Source of the DNA: Flavobacterium subsaxonicum WB 4.1-42 = DSM 21790
GTDB lineage: Bacteria; Bacteroidota; Bacteroidia; Flavobacteriales; Flavobacteriaceae
Assembly (NCBI RefSeq): GCF_000422725.1
Contig: NZ_AUGP01000029.1
Location: 62,001-126,000 of the forward strand
Length of the DNA stretch: 64,000 nucleotides
Direction: 5' to 3'
Shown here: positions 35,547 through 44,178 of the stretch, piece by piece
Numbering within the stretch: the first letter of the stretch is position 1
How the letters are laid out: the number at the start of each line of letters is the position of its first letter
The notes under the pieces: generated by a model
The model's input: only the letters and a program-made list of their open reading frames with translations
The model's database searches: none
Told to the model about the DNA's origin: nothing
Translations under genes and position numbers: made by a program

Positions 35547-37367
35547 ATGCCCAATCGCATTATCACCAGGATCAGGTTGTTTTTTCGGCACAACCTCGGT
35601 CGGCTCGAAGCCTTGTTCTTTCTACTTAAAAGCCTTTTGTCCGAAAGGCATTTTATTTACCTGTCGTGCATACTGGTGGGGCTCTCTACATCTTTTGCAG
35701 TAATTGTACTTAAAAGCTTTGCGCATAACGTTTTCCTGGGGGCTACCTACGTAAACAGATATCTAAAATTACCCTATATTAACAGTATACTGCCCATTGT
35801 AGGCATACTGCTAACCGTTTTTGTGGTTAAGCGCGTGCTTGATGGCAGGATAGAAAAAGGCAGCTCGCGCATACTGGTTGCCGTGGCAAAAAAGGGCGGA
35901 ATTATGCCCCGTAAGCAAATGTATGCCCAGATAATCACGGCATCGTTAACGGTTGGCCTTGGCGGATCTGCCGGACTCGAATCTCCCATTACCATTACCG
36001 GTGCGGCCTTTGGATCTAACTTTGCACGCAAATACAAACTCTCTAAAAACGACAGGATACTGCTCCTGGCCTGCGGTGTGGCTGCGGGTATTGCTGCTGC
36101 GTTTAACGCCCCTATTGCAGGCGTGCTTTTCTCTATCGAAGTAATTTTGACCGATGTTACCATATCGGCCTTTATCCCAATTATGATATCGGCCGCTACA
36201 GGCGCATTAGTCTCAACCATAGTACTTAACGAAGAGGTTTTGCTGACTTTTAGGCGCCCTTTACATTTCGACTGGCACAACATTCCGTACTATATAGTAC
36301 TGGGGCTGCTTGCAGGTTTTGTATCGTTGTACCACGCAAAGGCCTTTCAAAAAGTCGAGGCGCACTTTGCCAAACTAAGGATAAAAGGCTACCGCAAAGC
36401 ACTATACGGTGCTATTCCGCTGGCGCTTATCATCTTTATGTTCCCCACACTTTTTGGCGAAGGATACGAAAGCATCAGGATACTCTCTAACGCCCACCCC
36501 GAAGAGCTATTAGACAACACAATATTAGAAGAATTTAAGCAAAACGGCTGGGTACTGCTGCTTTTTGCAGGTATTACCATGCTGTTAAAGGCCTATGCTA
36601 CAGGGTTAACACTTGCCAGCGGAGGCAACGGCGGTAACTTTGCGCCATCGCTTTTTGTGGGGTCGTACCTTGGGTTTTTTGTAGCCAAATTCTTTACTAT
36701 GTTGGGCTTTTCTAAAAACCTGCCAATAGACAATTTTACCATTGTGGGCATGGCCGGTATTTTGAGCGGGTTGTTTCATGCGCCGCTTACGGCTATCTTC
36801 TTAATTGGCGAAATTACAGGCGGTTACAATCTTATGGTACCGCTTATGATAGTGTCATCCATCAGCTTTGCGGTATCAAAACAGTTCGAAACTTACTCTA
36901 TGGATGTTAAGCACCTTGCCGATAAAGGACAGGTGTTTACCTCTAATAAAGATAAGAACATACTTTCCAGCCTTGATATTATGGAGGTGGTTACCAGCGA
37001 TTTACCAACCCTGTCGGTAAACCAGAAAGCCGAAGATGTTATTGCATTACTATCCAACACCCAATACAACCATTTTGCGGTAACCGATGATAAGAACCGC
37101 CTGCTGGGCGTGGTCGATTTTATAAACATAAGGCAGATGATATTCAGTGCTTTTAAGGTAAAATACGCCACGATGGACGAACTAATGACCCTCCCCGCAG
37201 AGGTGGCATCGGTAGAAGACTCCATCGAAATGATCATGGAAAAGTTTGAAAATACGCATGTTAGCTACCTCCCCGTTCTTAAAGACGACCGCTACTACGG
37301 CTTTATTTACAAAGAAAAAGTACTCGAAGCCTACAGGCAAAAGCTCAAGGATATGGTTATTGAGTAA
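35547..37367 (+). CDS. ClC-family chloride channel/transporter with CBS domains
   Basis: A 606-residue membrane protein: ClC core about 30-440, followed by a pair of CBS domains at about 470-600. The signature of the ion path is GGSAGLESPITITGAAFGS (139-157; E145 is the gating glutamate) and later GGNGGNFAPSLFVGS, corresponding to GREGP and GxFxP. The CBS part starts VVTSDLPTLSVNQKAEDVI and ends with YGFIYKEKVLEAY. ClC proteins exchange chloride for protons or act as channels; the gating Glu suggests exchanger activity. It ends with VIE and stands alone. It is separated by 107 bases from the flavoprotein gene. Confidence 0.93.
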   Translation: MPNRIITRIRLFFRHNLGRLEALFFLLKSLLSERHFIYLSCILVGLSTSFAVIVLKSFAHNVFLGATYVNRYLKLPYINSILPIVGILLTVFVVKRVLDGRIEKGSSRILVAVAKKGGIMPRKQMYAQIITASLTVGLGGSAGLESPITITGAAFGSNFARKYKLSKNDRILLLACGVAAGIAAAFNAPIAGVLFSIEVILTDVTISAFIPIMISAATGALVSTIVLNEEVLLTFRRPLHFDWHNIPYYIVLGLLAGFVSLYHAKAFQKVEAHFAKLRIKGYRKALYGAIPLALIIFMFPTLFGEGYESIRILSNAHPEELLDNTILEEFKQNGWVLLLFAGITMLLKAYATGLTLASGGNGGNFAPSLFVGSYLGFFVAKFFTMLGFSKNLPIDNFTIVGMAGILSGLFHAPLTAIFLIGEITGGYNLMVPLMIVSSISFAVSKQFETYSMDVKHLADKGQVFTSNKDKNILSSLDIMEVVTSDLPTLSVNQKAEDVIALLSNTQYNHFAVTDDKNRLLGVVDFINIRQMIFSAFKVKYATMDELMTLPAEVASVEDSIEMIMEKFENTHVSYLPVLKDDRYYGFIYKEKVLEAYRQKLKDMVIE

Positions 37368-37474
37368 GTTCAAAACGCTGATTTCCAACCTATTTCGCGC
37401 GCTGTTAAATGATACGTTAAAGTTGCGCAGTATCTGTTTTGTGATGGTTAACTTTATGATTATAAGCCATCAGC

Positions 37475-38383
37475 ATGAAATTAGAACAATTATACGACGT
37501 TATTATTATTGGCGGAAGCTATGCGGGCCTTTCAGCAGCTATGGCCTTGGGCAGGTCGATGCGTCGCGTTCTGGTTATAGACAGCGGCAACCCTTGCAAC
37601 ACCAAAGCGCCTCAGGCTCATAACTTTATAACTAATGATGGTAGTTCGCCTACCGATCTTTCCAACAGGGCAAGGGCACAGGTTTTAGCCTATCCTACCG
37701 TTAGATTTTTAGATGCACTTGCAGAGGAAGTACTACCAAACGGAACGACTTTCGAAGTACTTACCACTGACAATCAAAACTTTACAGCACACAAAATTAT
37801 ATTCGCCACAGGGGTTACTGACCTTATTCCGAATATCCCCGGCTTTGCCGAATGCTGGGGTATCAGCATATTGCACTGCCCATACTGTCATGGCTATGAG
37901 CACAATAACAAAGTTACCGGTATTATTGGCAATGGTGATATGGGTTTTGAACTCACCAAAGTAATCCGCAATTGGACCGACAAGCTCACACTATACACCA
38001 ACGGCACCAGCACCCTTAGCCCTCAGGAAGTTATGAAACTCAATAGCCATAATATTGTGGTGGTAGAAAACGAAATTGATTACATTGAAGAGTCTGGCGG
38101 CATCATTAAAAAACTGCATTTTAAAGATACAGAATCCGATAGTCCGGAAGTTATTTACACACAACTACCTTTTAATCAACAATGTAACATACCCGAAAAG
38201 TTAGGGTTGCAGTTTACCGAGAAGGGTTTTATATACATTTCTAAATGCATGGAAACCTCTATACCCGGCATTTATGCAGCAGGCGATTGCCTGTCGCTTT
38301 ACCGCTCTATTGCGCACGCGGTAGCATCGGGTAATAAGGTGGGTGCACTGGTTAATAAATCACTTATCGACGAACGTTTTTAA
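37475..38383 (+). CDS. Thioredoxin-reductase-like flavoprotein
   Basis: A 302-residue NAD(P)H/FAD oxidoreductase. The N-terminal FAD-binding Rossmann motif is IIIGGSYAGLSAAMALG; NADPH region GNGDMGFELTKV; active-site-type Cys pair in HCPYCHGYE (C135 and C138); and FAD motif IPGIYAAGDCLS at the C-terminus. The CPYC and CPYCHG form occurs in the thioredoxin-reductase-like group that includes disulfide oxidoreductases and thiol-dependent oxidases, not in true TrxB (CATC). No thioredoxin gene is adjacent, so the partner is unknown. A strong hairpin follows the stop codon. Confidence 0.9.
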   Translation: MKLEQLYDVIIIGGSYAGLSAAMALGRSMRRVLVIDSGNPCNTKAPQAHNFITNDGSSPTDLSNRARAQVLAYPTVRFLDALAEEVLPNGTTFEVLTTDNQNFTAHKIIFATGVTDLIPNIPGFAECWGISILHCPYCHGYEHNNKVTGIIGNGDMGFELTKVIRNWTDKLTLYTNGTSTLSPQEVMKLNSHNIVVVENEIDYIEESGGIIKKLHFKDTESDSPEVIYTQLPFNQQCNIPEKLGLQFTEKGFIYISKCMETSIPGIYAAGDCLSLYRSIAHAVASGNKVGALVNKSLIDERF

Positions 38384-38388
38384 ACAAA

Positions 38389-38422
38389 AAACAGGGCTTC
38401 TCAACCTGAGAAAACCCTGTTT
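38389..38422 (+). terminator. Terminator of the flavoprotein gene
   Basis: An imperfect 15-bp stem (38389-38403 with 38407-38422; AAACAGGG and CCCTGTTT at the base), followed by a short T-rich end. Confidence 0.7.
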
Positions 38423-38440
38423 ATATCGGTATAAAATCCT

Positions 38441-38511
38441 CAAAATATACCAATCGGTATTATTTTTTGGGTTTATTTATCGTTAATTCAAAAATATACC
38501 GTTCGGTATTA
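38441..38511. promoter_or_regulatory. Pair of TetR-like palindromes between convergent genes
   Basis: ATACC AATC GGTAT (38447-38460) and ATACC GTTC GGTAT (38496-38509) are 49 bases apart, in larger near-identical contexts (AAAATATACC...GGTATTATTT). The arm-and-spacer form resembles TetR-family operators. The second overlaps the transaldolase stop codon. No regulator or promoter is adjacent. An isolated GGTAT also appears at 38428-38432. Confidence 0.6.
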
Positions 38512-39165
38512 TTTGTTGCCTTTTTCGTAGTCTGCTAAAAACTGAGCAAGGCCACTATCAGTAAGTGGGTGCTTTAATAAACCTGCAATTGCAGAAAGCG
38601 GACCCGTAATAACATCGGCACCAATTTTAGCACAATTTACAATGTGCATTGTGTGGCGAACCGAAGCTGCAAGAATCTCAGTCTCGTAGCCATAGTTATC
38701 GTAAATAAGGCGAATGTCTTCTATAAGTTGTAAACCATCTACAGATATATCATCCAAACGGCCAATAAACGGCGATACGTAAGTAGCACCTGCCTTAGCG
38801 GCAAGCAATGCCTGGCCGGCAGAAAACACAAGTGTTACGTTAGTTTTTATACCTTTATCAGTAAAATATTTGGCAGCCTTAACACCATCTTTGGTCATAG
38901 GCAGTTTTACAACAATTTGTGGGTGCAGTTCGGCAAGTTCTTCACCTTCGCGAACCATACCATCATAATCTACAGCAATAACCTCGGCACTTACGTCGCC
39001 ATCGGTAATGTTGCAAATGTCTACATAATGTTTAAGGATATTGTCTTTACCGGTAATACCCTCTTTAGCCATTAAAGATGGATTAGTAGTAACGCCATCA
39101 AGTACTCCAAGTTCCTGGGCTTCTTTAATCTGGGCAAGGTTTGCCGTGTCTATAAAAAACTTCAT
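38509..39165 (-). CDS. fsa: Transaldolase, small (fructose-6-phosphate aldolase) type
   Basis: A 218-residue protein of the small transaldolase family, which forms and splits C-C bonds via a Lys Schiff base. It opens [20 protein letters not shown] and [13 protein letters not shown]; the catalytic Lys is in [11 protein letters not shown], and [19 protein letters not shown] plus [11 protein letters not shown] follow. Its length (218) fits the type sometimes annotated as fructose-6-phosphate aldolase, but many flavobacterial members act as transaldolases, so the symbol is approximate. A TAGTTTTG box lies 66 bases upstream of the ATG. It is monocistronic. Confidence 0.85.
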   Translation of the reverse strand: MKFFIDTANLAQIKEAQELGVLDGVTTNPSLMAKEGITGKDNILKHYVDICNITDGDVSAEVIAVDYDGMVREGEELAELHPQIVVKLPMTKDGVKAAKYFTDKGIKTNVTLVFSAGQALLAAKAGATYVSPFIGRLDDISVDGLQLIEDIRLIYDNYGYETEILAASVRHTMHIVNCAKIGADVITGPLSAIAGLLKHPLTDSGLAQFLADYEKGNK

Positions 39166-39230
39166 GATATAAGGTTTATGTTGTTTAAATACATATAAAA
39201 CAGCTTTTTTGGCTGTGTTTAACTGCGTTG

Positions 39231-39238
39231 CAAAACTA
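39231..39238 (-). promoter_or_regulatory. Possible -7 box of the transaldolase gene
   Basis: On the minus strand, TAGTTTTG fits TAnnTTTG. It overlaps the 3' end of the SDR gene upstream. There is no ideal TTG. Confidence 0.4.
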
Positions 39239-40039
39239 CAATTTATAATGGTTCATCAGCATTTTTTCGTAAACTTTATCAGGCAAAATTCGCTTAAGCA
39301 CGATAGAGAATTTCTGCATAAAAACACCCACCTTATAATGCACGTTGGGGTTTGGGGTTTTCATAATGGCATACACAGCCTCAGCCATTTGCTGCGGGTT
39401 GCTGCCGGCATCTACATGCGTATTCATAAGGTCTAAGGTAGCGCCATAAGGCACCTCATAGGCCGATCCTTTAAGCAGCGGGGCATGGTAGCGCCCACTG
39501 GCAATATTGGTGGCAAAATCGCCGGGAGCCACGCTGGTAATGGTAATACCAAAGCCCTTAACCTCCATGCGCAGCGCCTCTGTAATAAGCTCCAGCGCCC
39601 CCTTGGATGCCGAATATACACTGCGGTACGGCAGGCCCATGTAGCCTGCAATAGAGGTAACATTAATTATAAGTCCGCTTTTTTGGGCACGCATGTGCGG
39701 CAATACGGCTTTCATAACCTCAATGGGTCCGAACAGGTTGGTTTCAAAGTTGTTCTTTATCTCCTCGGCAGGAATTTCTTCAAGCGGGCCGGTAATGCCT
39801 ACGCCTGCGTTATTAACCAGTACATCTATAGTACCTGCCTCGGCAATTACCTGTGCAACAGCAGCTTTTATACTTGCAGTGTCGCGCACATCCAACGCTA
39901 CTAACGGGAATGGGCTGCCCGGAACCTTTTTAGGGTCGCGGCTCGTGCCATACACCTTGTAGCCTTTGGTTAGTAAAAATTCGCCTGTGGCTTTGCCAAT
40001 GCCCGATGATCCGCCGGTTATAAATATTACTTTACTCAT
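39236..40039 (-). CDS. Short-chain dehydrogenase/reductase
   Basis: A 267-residue classical SDR. The cofactor motif [11 protein letters not shown] is at about 8-18, the NNAGVG motif at 89-94, the catalytic Ser in INVTSIAG and the Tyr-x-x-x-Lys in YSASKGALE. Substrate-binding part is variable, ending [14 protein letters not shown]. The Arg-Asp pattern after the first strand (SRDPKKV) suggests NADP(H) preference, which is an inference. The substrate is unknown. It overlaps a possible promoter of the following transaldolase gene. Confidence 0.9.
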   Translation of the reverse strand: MSKVIFITGGSSGIGKATGEFLLTKGYKVYGTSRDPKKVPGSPFPLVALDVRDTASIKAAVAQVIAEAGTIDVLVNNAGVGITGPLEEIPAEEIKNNFETNLFGPIEVMKAVLPHMRAQKSGLIINVTSIAGYMGLPYRSVYSASKGALELITEALRMEVKGFGITITSVAPGDFATNIASGRYHAPLLKGSAYEVPYGATLDLMNTHVDAGSNPQQMAEAVYAIMKTPNPNVHYKVGVFMQKFSIVLKRILPDKVYEKMLMNHYKL

Positions 40040-40234
40040 ATTTTTTATCTTGAAGTATGCCTTAAAAAAGCAAAGAGCGAAAATACTTTTTTGAGGCGAA
40101 ATAGACTAATGTATGCTACAGGATTTTTACCAACTGCTGTAAAATACGTGCACACCTATTTGTTTTGAAGAAAACCGAACCGGCTATAAACTAAAAAATC
40201 CCCTTACGGAGACCTGAAGTAAAAAAAGAAAAAA

Positions 40235-40330
40235 TGGCAAGCGACCTACATCGCACCGCTACAACCACATACCTTTGCTGTGTTCCCACCCTGGAGGAGT
40301 CTGCAGGAGCTGGTCGTGTAGGACTTGCCG
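40235..40330 (-). ncRNA. ffs: SRP RNA (4.5S-like), small type
   Basis: On the minus strand this reads as the small bacterial SRP RNA. The conserved domain IV hairpin is clear: CAGG, then GTG, a GGAA tetraloop, CAC, then AGCA, the two halves of the SRP-binding symmetric loop. The outer helix pairs GGCAAG...CCTACA near the 5' end with TGTAGG...CTTGCC near the 3' end. A T-rich run (reading TTTTTTCTTTTTTT on the minus strand) follows the 3' end. A perfect vegetative promoter lies just upstream. Ends are approximate, by a few bases. The RNA works with Ffh in membrane protein targeting. Confidence 0.88.
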
Positions 40331-40333
40331 CCG

Positions 40334-40363
40334 CAAATATACAACCTTTTTGTATTTTTGCAA
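40334..40363 (-). promoter_or_regulatory. Promoter of the SRP RNA
   Basis: On the minus strand: TTG (40361-40363), 19 bases, then TATATTTG (40334-40341), an exact TTG-N19-TAnnTTTG match. The RNA would begin a few bases after the -7 box. Confidence 0.88.
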
Positions 40364-40417
40364 GTGCATTGCCAATATAAAATAGCTTTGTATATTGCCT
40401 TATCTTTTATTAAGCAC

Positions 40418-41455
40418 ATGAAAAAACATAACCTCTTAGCTTTCATTTTATTGGCTGCGGCTGTAACGGCCTGTAACAATAAAAATATTTCTTTTAATAT
40501 TAACGCTACGGTCCTAAAAGGGCAATATCAGCCTCAGGAATCGGTTCCGTTAACGGTAGTTAACGTCGATAATGTGGCAATAGACTCGGTTGTATATTAT
40601 CTTAACGATAAAAAATTAGGTACGGTAAAGGGTAACGAAAAGTTTGATGCCCCCCTAAAAGACCAGAAATTCGGCTACCAGAACATTAAAGCGCTGGTGT
40701 ATCACGAAGGTAAAAGTACCGAGGCTACTACCCGCGTAGAGCTGGTTAGCAATGTTAAGGCTAAAATATTGGCTTACGAGGTTGTAAATACCTATCCGCA
40801 CGATACCGAATCGTACACGCAGGGACTTGAGTTTTACCGCGATACCCTTATTGAGGGTACCGGCCAGTACGGAAAATCGAAACTGCGTAAAACCGACTAT
40901 AAAACGGGTGCTATGTACAAGGAGATCTCTTTAGAAGGACGCTACTTTGGCGAGGGTATAACCATTTTTAACAACAAAATTTATGAGCTGAGCTGGAAAG
41001 AGAACACCGGTTTTATTTACAATGCCGACAATCTTAAAAAAATAAAAGAGTTTGAATACACCAAGCCTATACAGGGCTGGGGCCTAACGCACGATGATAC
41101 CCACCTGTACCAAAGCGACGGTACAGAAAAGATATATAAACTTGACCCTGAAACCCTTAAAGAGGTAGACTATATTAATGTATATACCGAAAGTGCTAAG
41201 GTAAAATCTGTCAACGAGCTGGAGTGGGTTAACGGTAAAATTTACGGTAATATTTACCAAACCAACACCGTAGCTATTATAGACCCTGCCACCGGTGCGG
41301 TTGAGGGCGTGCTTAACTTTGCCGACCTTGATAAAAAAGTGACCAATATTGATAAAGACGTTCTTAACGGTATTGCCTACAACCCTAAAACCAAAACCTT
41401 TTTTATTACCGGTAAAAAGTGGGATAAAATGTTCGAGATCAGAATCAAAGAATAG
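40418..41455 (+). CDS. Glutaminyl-peptide cyclotransferase-like lipoprotein
   Basis: A 345-residue lipoprotein. The ATG at 40418 gives a lipoprotein signal (LAFILLAAAVTAC, C18 or close); the frame is open further upstream over the SRP RNA region, so the earlier starts are wrong. The C-terminal ~230 residues are a glutamine cyclotransferase-type beta-propeller: YPHDTESYTQGLEFYRDTL, GEGITIFNNKIYELSW, QGWGLTHDDTHLYQSDG and NELEWVNGKIYGNIYQTN. Such enzymes turn N-terminal Gln into pyroglutamate, or act on free peptides; the bacterial role is unclear. Residues 25-115 form an additional beta-rich region. It is probably exported and lipid-anchored. Confidence 0.82.
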   Translation: MKKHNLLAFILLAAAVTACNNKNISFNINATVLKGQYQPQESVPLTVVNVDNVAIDSVVYYLNDKKLGTVKGNEKFDAPLKDQKFGYQNIKALVYHEGKSTEATTRVELVSNVKAKILAYEVVNTYPHDTESYTQGLEFYRDTLIEGTGQYGKSKLRKTDYKTGAMYKEISLEGRYFGEGITIFNNKIYELSWKENTGFIYNADNLKKIKEFEYTKPIQGWGLTHDDTHLYQSDGTEKIYKLDPETLKEVDYINVYTESAKVKSVNELEWVNGKIYGNIYQTNTVAIIDPATGAVEGVLNFADLDKKVTNIDKDVLNGIAYNPKTKTFFITGKKWDKMFEIRIKE

Positions 41456-41537
41456 TTAATTTGGCTATTCGTGGATTTGGTTATATGGATAAAGGATTCT
41501 GAAAACTCGGAAAATCAGGAAGCACCAATAAATTTCT

Positions 41538-42050
41538 ATGCAAAAAATTCTCTTAGCACTATTTATAATTCTTACCTCATCATTATCGCTGCACGCACAG
41601 GTAAGTAATTTTAAGGATAAACTTATTGCTGCCGACTCTGTAGTAATAGTAAGTCACGATTATGGCTACAAGATTAATAAGAATGGAAAATCAGGTTATT
41701 GGGTGAGATTTGTAGAAAAAGATTCGCTTAATTTTAAATCAGTAAAAGAAAGAATAAAGCTGGATAAATCATCTGTAATACATTTATATGATTCTTTAAC
41801 TTATAGTACAACATCAGATATAGAATCTGTTTCCTGTTACAATCCGCACCATGCATTGCTTTTATATCAAAAAGGTCAGTGCTATGTTGTAGATATATGC
41901 CTGCAATGCCGCAATTACACTATTTCTAAAGATTTAACTCTACCTCCCGGCCTACTTAGTAATTATAAAACCTGGGGAAAATTTCGGGACTTTCTAAGCG
42001 AATTAAATATAACGTATGAAATACCTGCAACCGGAAAGTACGGATATTAA
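41538..42050 (+). CDS. Exported hypothetical protein with CxxC
   Basis: A 170-residue exported protein. Residues 1-20 form a signal peptide (LLALFIILTSSLSLHAQ). The body contains VVIVSHDYGYKINKNGKSGYW, IHLYDSLTYS, a CxxC element (DICLQCRNYTI) and a C-terminal FRDFLSELNITYEIP. I do not recognise a family. The CxxC in the mature part could be a disulfide. It stands alone, with 82 bases upstream from the cyclotransferase-like gene. Confidence 0.6.
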   Translation: MQKILLALFIILTSSLSLHAQVSNFKDKLIAADSVVIVSHDYGYKINKNGKSGYWVRFVEKDSLNFKSVKERIKLDKSSVIHLYDSLTYSTTSDIESVSCYNPHHALLLYQKGQCYVVDICLQCRNYTISKDLTLPPGLLSNYKTWGKFRDFLSELNITYEIPATGKYGY

Positions 42051-42226
42051 GATTTAATCTATAATTATCCGTGCAGCCCAACCATTACCCAAACTATATT
42101 TTACTAACTTCGCCCATACCTGCTGTTTTAGCGGCAAAACCAACCAATTTGTGGAGTCCGGAGCCCACTATAAAAAACGGGGCGAAATTCTGAAAAGCCA
42201 AACGAGTAAGAGCAAACAACAAACCA

Positions 42227-42817
42227 ATGGCCTTTAATTTTTTTGATTCTGATAGTTATTTTATAGACGAGAAAGTCAACTTTTTTAAATTCGAGAATAC
42301 CTACAATATTTATAATGATATAGGCGCGCATGTGGGTGCCGTTAAGCAAAAGCTTACCACCGGTCAAAAAATGCTAAGGCTGCTGCTTAAAAAACCCATG
42401 CTGCCGTTTTTACTGGAAATTAAAAATACCGAAGACGAAGTTCAGGCGTCAATCTCGCGCGGGTGGACTTTCTGGATGTCTAAAATTGTTATTAAAGACC
42501 CACAGGATAATGTAATTGGCACCATCAAACAAAAATTCAAATTTTTTAAACCCACCTTTAAGATTTTTGATGCTACCGAAACCCAGATTGCCGAAATTAA
42601 CGGCGACTGGAAAGCCTGGAATTTTACCATTACCGATGCTAAGGGCGTGCAAATTGGCAACATCAGCAAAAAATGGGCAGGTGCTGTAAAAGAGATCTTT
42701 ACATCGGCCGATAAATACAACGTAAACATCAACCCTGATTACCCCGAAAACACCAACAAAATTGTTATTCTTGCCGGTGCCATCACCATAGATATGGTAC
42801 TTAAAGAAAGTAAATAG
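42227..42817 (+). CDS. Scramblase/LURP-one-like protein
   Basis: A 196-residue soluble protein that resembles the LURP-one/phospholipid-scramblase-related fold (a tubby-like beta-barrel around a helix). Features are YFIDEKVNFFKFENTYNIYND, paired strands DPQDNVIGTIKQKF and ITDAKGVQIGNISKKW, and a hydrophobic central helix at the end (IVILAGAITIDMVL). In this fold, the final helix is buried in the barrel. Its role in bacteria is unknown. A symmetrical terminator follows 17 bases after the stop. Confidence 0.7.
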   Translation: MAFNFFDSDSYFIDEKVNFFKFENTYNIYNDIGAHVGAVKQKLTTGQKMLRLLLKKPMLPFLLEIKNTEDEVQASISRGWTFWMSKIVIKDPQDNVIGTIKQKFKFFKPTFKIFDATETQIAEINGDWKAWNFTITDAKGVQIGNISKKWAGAVKEIFTSADKYNVNINPDYPENTNKIVILAGAITIDMVLKESK

Positions 42818-42833
42818 ACAAAACAGGACATAA

Positions 42834-42861
42834 AAAAAGCGGTAAGAAATTACCGCTTTTT
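42834..42861. terminator. Bidirectional terminator between the scramblase-like gene and ohr
   Basis: A perfect 12-bp stem (42834-42845 with 42850-42861; AAAAAGCGGTAA), loop GAAA. It serves converging transcripts. Its core is the exact reverse complement of the hairpin core at 43377-43396. Confidence 0.88.
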
Positions 42862-42867
42862 GTTTAT

Positions 42868-43287
42868 TTAGTCAACGCTGCTCGTCAGGTCAACATCTAC
42901 ATTGCCACGCGTTGCATTGCTGTAGGGGCAGGTTTGGTGGGCTGCCTTAACCAGCTCATCGGCAACTTCGGCGGTAATGCCTTTAATGTTGGCGTGCAGT
43001 TTAACGGCCAGGCCAAAGCCGCCTGCATCATTCTTGCCAATAGACACCTCGGCGGTAACCATAGTTTCGTCTACCTTAATTTTCTTTTCGCGTGCTATAT
43101 GGTTCAGCGCACTCTCAAAACATGCGGCATAGCCTGCGGCAAATAACTGCTCGGGGTTGGTGTATCCGCCCGGGCCACCCATTTCTTTAGGTATGCGCAC
43201 TTCGAGGTCTAAAATCCCGTCAGACGAGTTTACGTGGCCATTTCTGCCGCCCTTTGCAGTAGCTACTGCTGTATAAATTGCTTCCAT
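42868..43287 (-). CDS. ohr: Organic hydroperoxide resistance protein
   Basis: A 139-residue Ohr peroxidase, which reduces organic hydroperoxides with the help of lipoylated proteins. The two catalytic Cys are present: C56 in AAGYAACFESAL and C120 in HQTCPYSNATRGN, which are the Ohr (not OsmC) signatures. It opens EAIYTAVATAKGGRNGHV and ends DVDLTSSV. A -7-like TAAATTTG lies 23-30 bases upstream. It stands alone, flanked by two hairpins of the same type. No OhrR regulator is adjacent. Confidence 0.95.
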   Translation of the reverse strand: MEAIYTAVATAKGGRNGHVNSSDGILDLEVRIPKEMGGPGGYTNPEQLFAAGYAACFESALNHIAREKKIKVDETMVTAEVSIGKNDAGGFGLAVKLHANIKGITAEVADELVKAAHQTCPYSNATRGNVDVDLTSSVD

Positions 43288-43309
43288 TTACATTTCTTTA
43301 ATTGTATCT

Positions 43310-43317
43310 CAAATTTA
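43310..43317 (-). promoter_or_regulatory. -7 box of ohr
   Basis: Minus strand reading TAAATTTG, a TAnnTTTG match, 23 bases from the ohr ATG. No TTG at the ideal distance. Confidence 0.45.
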
Positions 43318-43370
43318 CGGCTCAAAAAAGTAACCCGAAAGAAATTACTTATAAGGTAACGTTAAAACAT

Positions 43371-43396
43371 AAAAAAAGCGGTAATTTCTTACCGCT
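43371..43396 (-). terminator. Terminator of tpiA
   Basis: Stem AGCGGTAA (43377-43384) with TTACCGCT (43389-43396), loop TTTC, next to an A-run, giving a hairpin plus U-run for minus-strand transcripts, 24 bases past the tpiA stop. Confidence 0.85.
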
Positions 43397-43419
43397 CTAA
43401 TCTATATATCCGTTAGGAA

Positions 43420-44178
43420 TTAAGCCTGCATACCTGCAACTATACCTAAAAAGTCATCTGCTTTAAGCGATGCGCCGCCAATAAGGCCGCCATCTACATC
43501 CGGTTTAGAGAAAATCTCGGCCGCATTGTCCGGCTTAACGCTGCCTCCGTAAAGGATAGACGTTTCTTCGGCAATTTTGTTGCCTACATTCTCACGTAAT
43601 AGTGTACGTATAAACGCATGCATTTCCTGAGCCTGCTCTGCAGATGCTGTTACGCCTGTGCCAATAGCCCAAACCGGCTCGTAAGCCAGTACAACGCTGC
43701 TCCAGTCGGCTTCACCAATATGAAACAAACCTTCTCTTAACTGGCTCTCCACCACGTTAAAATGGTTTTCGTTCTGCCTGTCGGCCAATTCTTCGCCAAA
43801 GCAAAAAATAATGGTTAGGTTGTGCCTTAAAGCCGTATCCACTTTTTGTGCAAGTAAAGCATTGGTTTCGCCAAAGTAAGCCCTGCGCTCTGAGTGGCCT
43901 AAAATAACGGTGTTTACTTTAATGCTTTTTAGCATGCCTACAGAAACTTCGCCTGTAAAAGCGCCGTTTTCTGACTGGTGCATGTTTTGTGCAGCCACAA
44001 TAACGTTAGTGCCGGCAGTTTGCTTTACAGCAGCCTGAAGGTTAACAAAACTTGGTGCTACAACAATTTTAGCAATTGTTTGTTCCGGCTTTTTAGCCAG
44101 TATGTCTTCCAGCAACGTTTCTGTTTGCTGAATGTCGTTGTTCATCTTCCAGTTACCTGCAACGATTTTTTTTCTCAT
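43420..44178 (-). CDS. tpiA: Triosephosphate isomerase
   Basis: A 252-residue triosephosphate isomerase, which interconverts dihydroxyacetone phosphate and glyceraldehyde 3-phosphate. The catalytic residues are visible: K11 in AGNWKMN, His in ILGHSERR, and Glu in AYEPVWAIGTG; the phosphate-binding YGGSVKPDNA follows. The length is normal. Its ATG shares one base with the tlpA-like stop codon upstream, so the pair is translationally coupled. A terminator hairpin follows. Confidence 0.97.
   Translation of the reverse strand: MRKKIVAGNWKMNNDIQQTETLLEDILAKKPEQTIAKIVVAPSFVNLQAAVKQTAGTNVIVAAQNMHQSENGAFTGEVSVGMLKSIKVNTVILGHSERRAYFGETNALLAQKVDTALRHNLTIIFCFGEELADRQNENHFNVVESQLREGLFHIGEADWSSVVLAYEPVWAIGTGVTASAEQAQEMHAFIRTLLRENVGNKIAEETSILYGGSVKPDNAAEIFSKPDVDGGLIGGASLKADDFLGIVAGMQA

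Noticed and set aside
37246..37623. Open frame overlapping the ends of the ClC and flavoprotein genes
   Set aside because: It runs in another frame through well-supported genes and lacks recognisable composition.
40325..40417. Open frame extending the cyclotransferase lipoprotein upstream
   Set aside because: It overlaps the SRP RNA promoter, and the ATG at 40418 gives a proper lipoprotein signal peptide.
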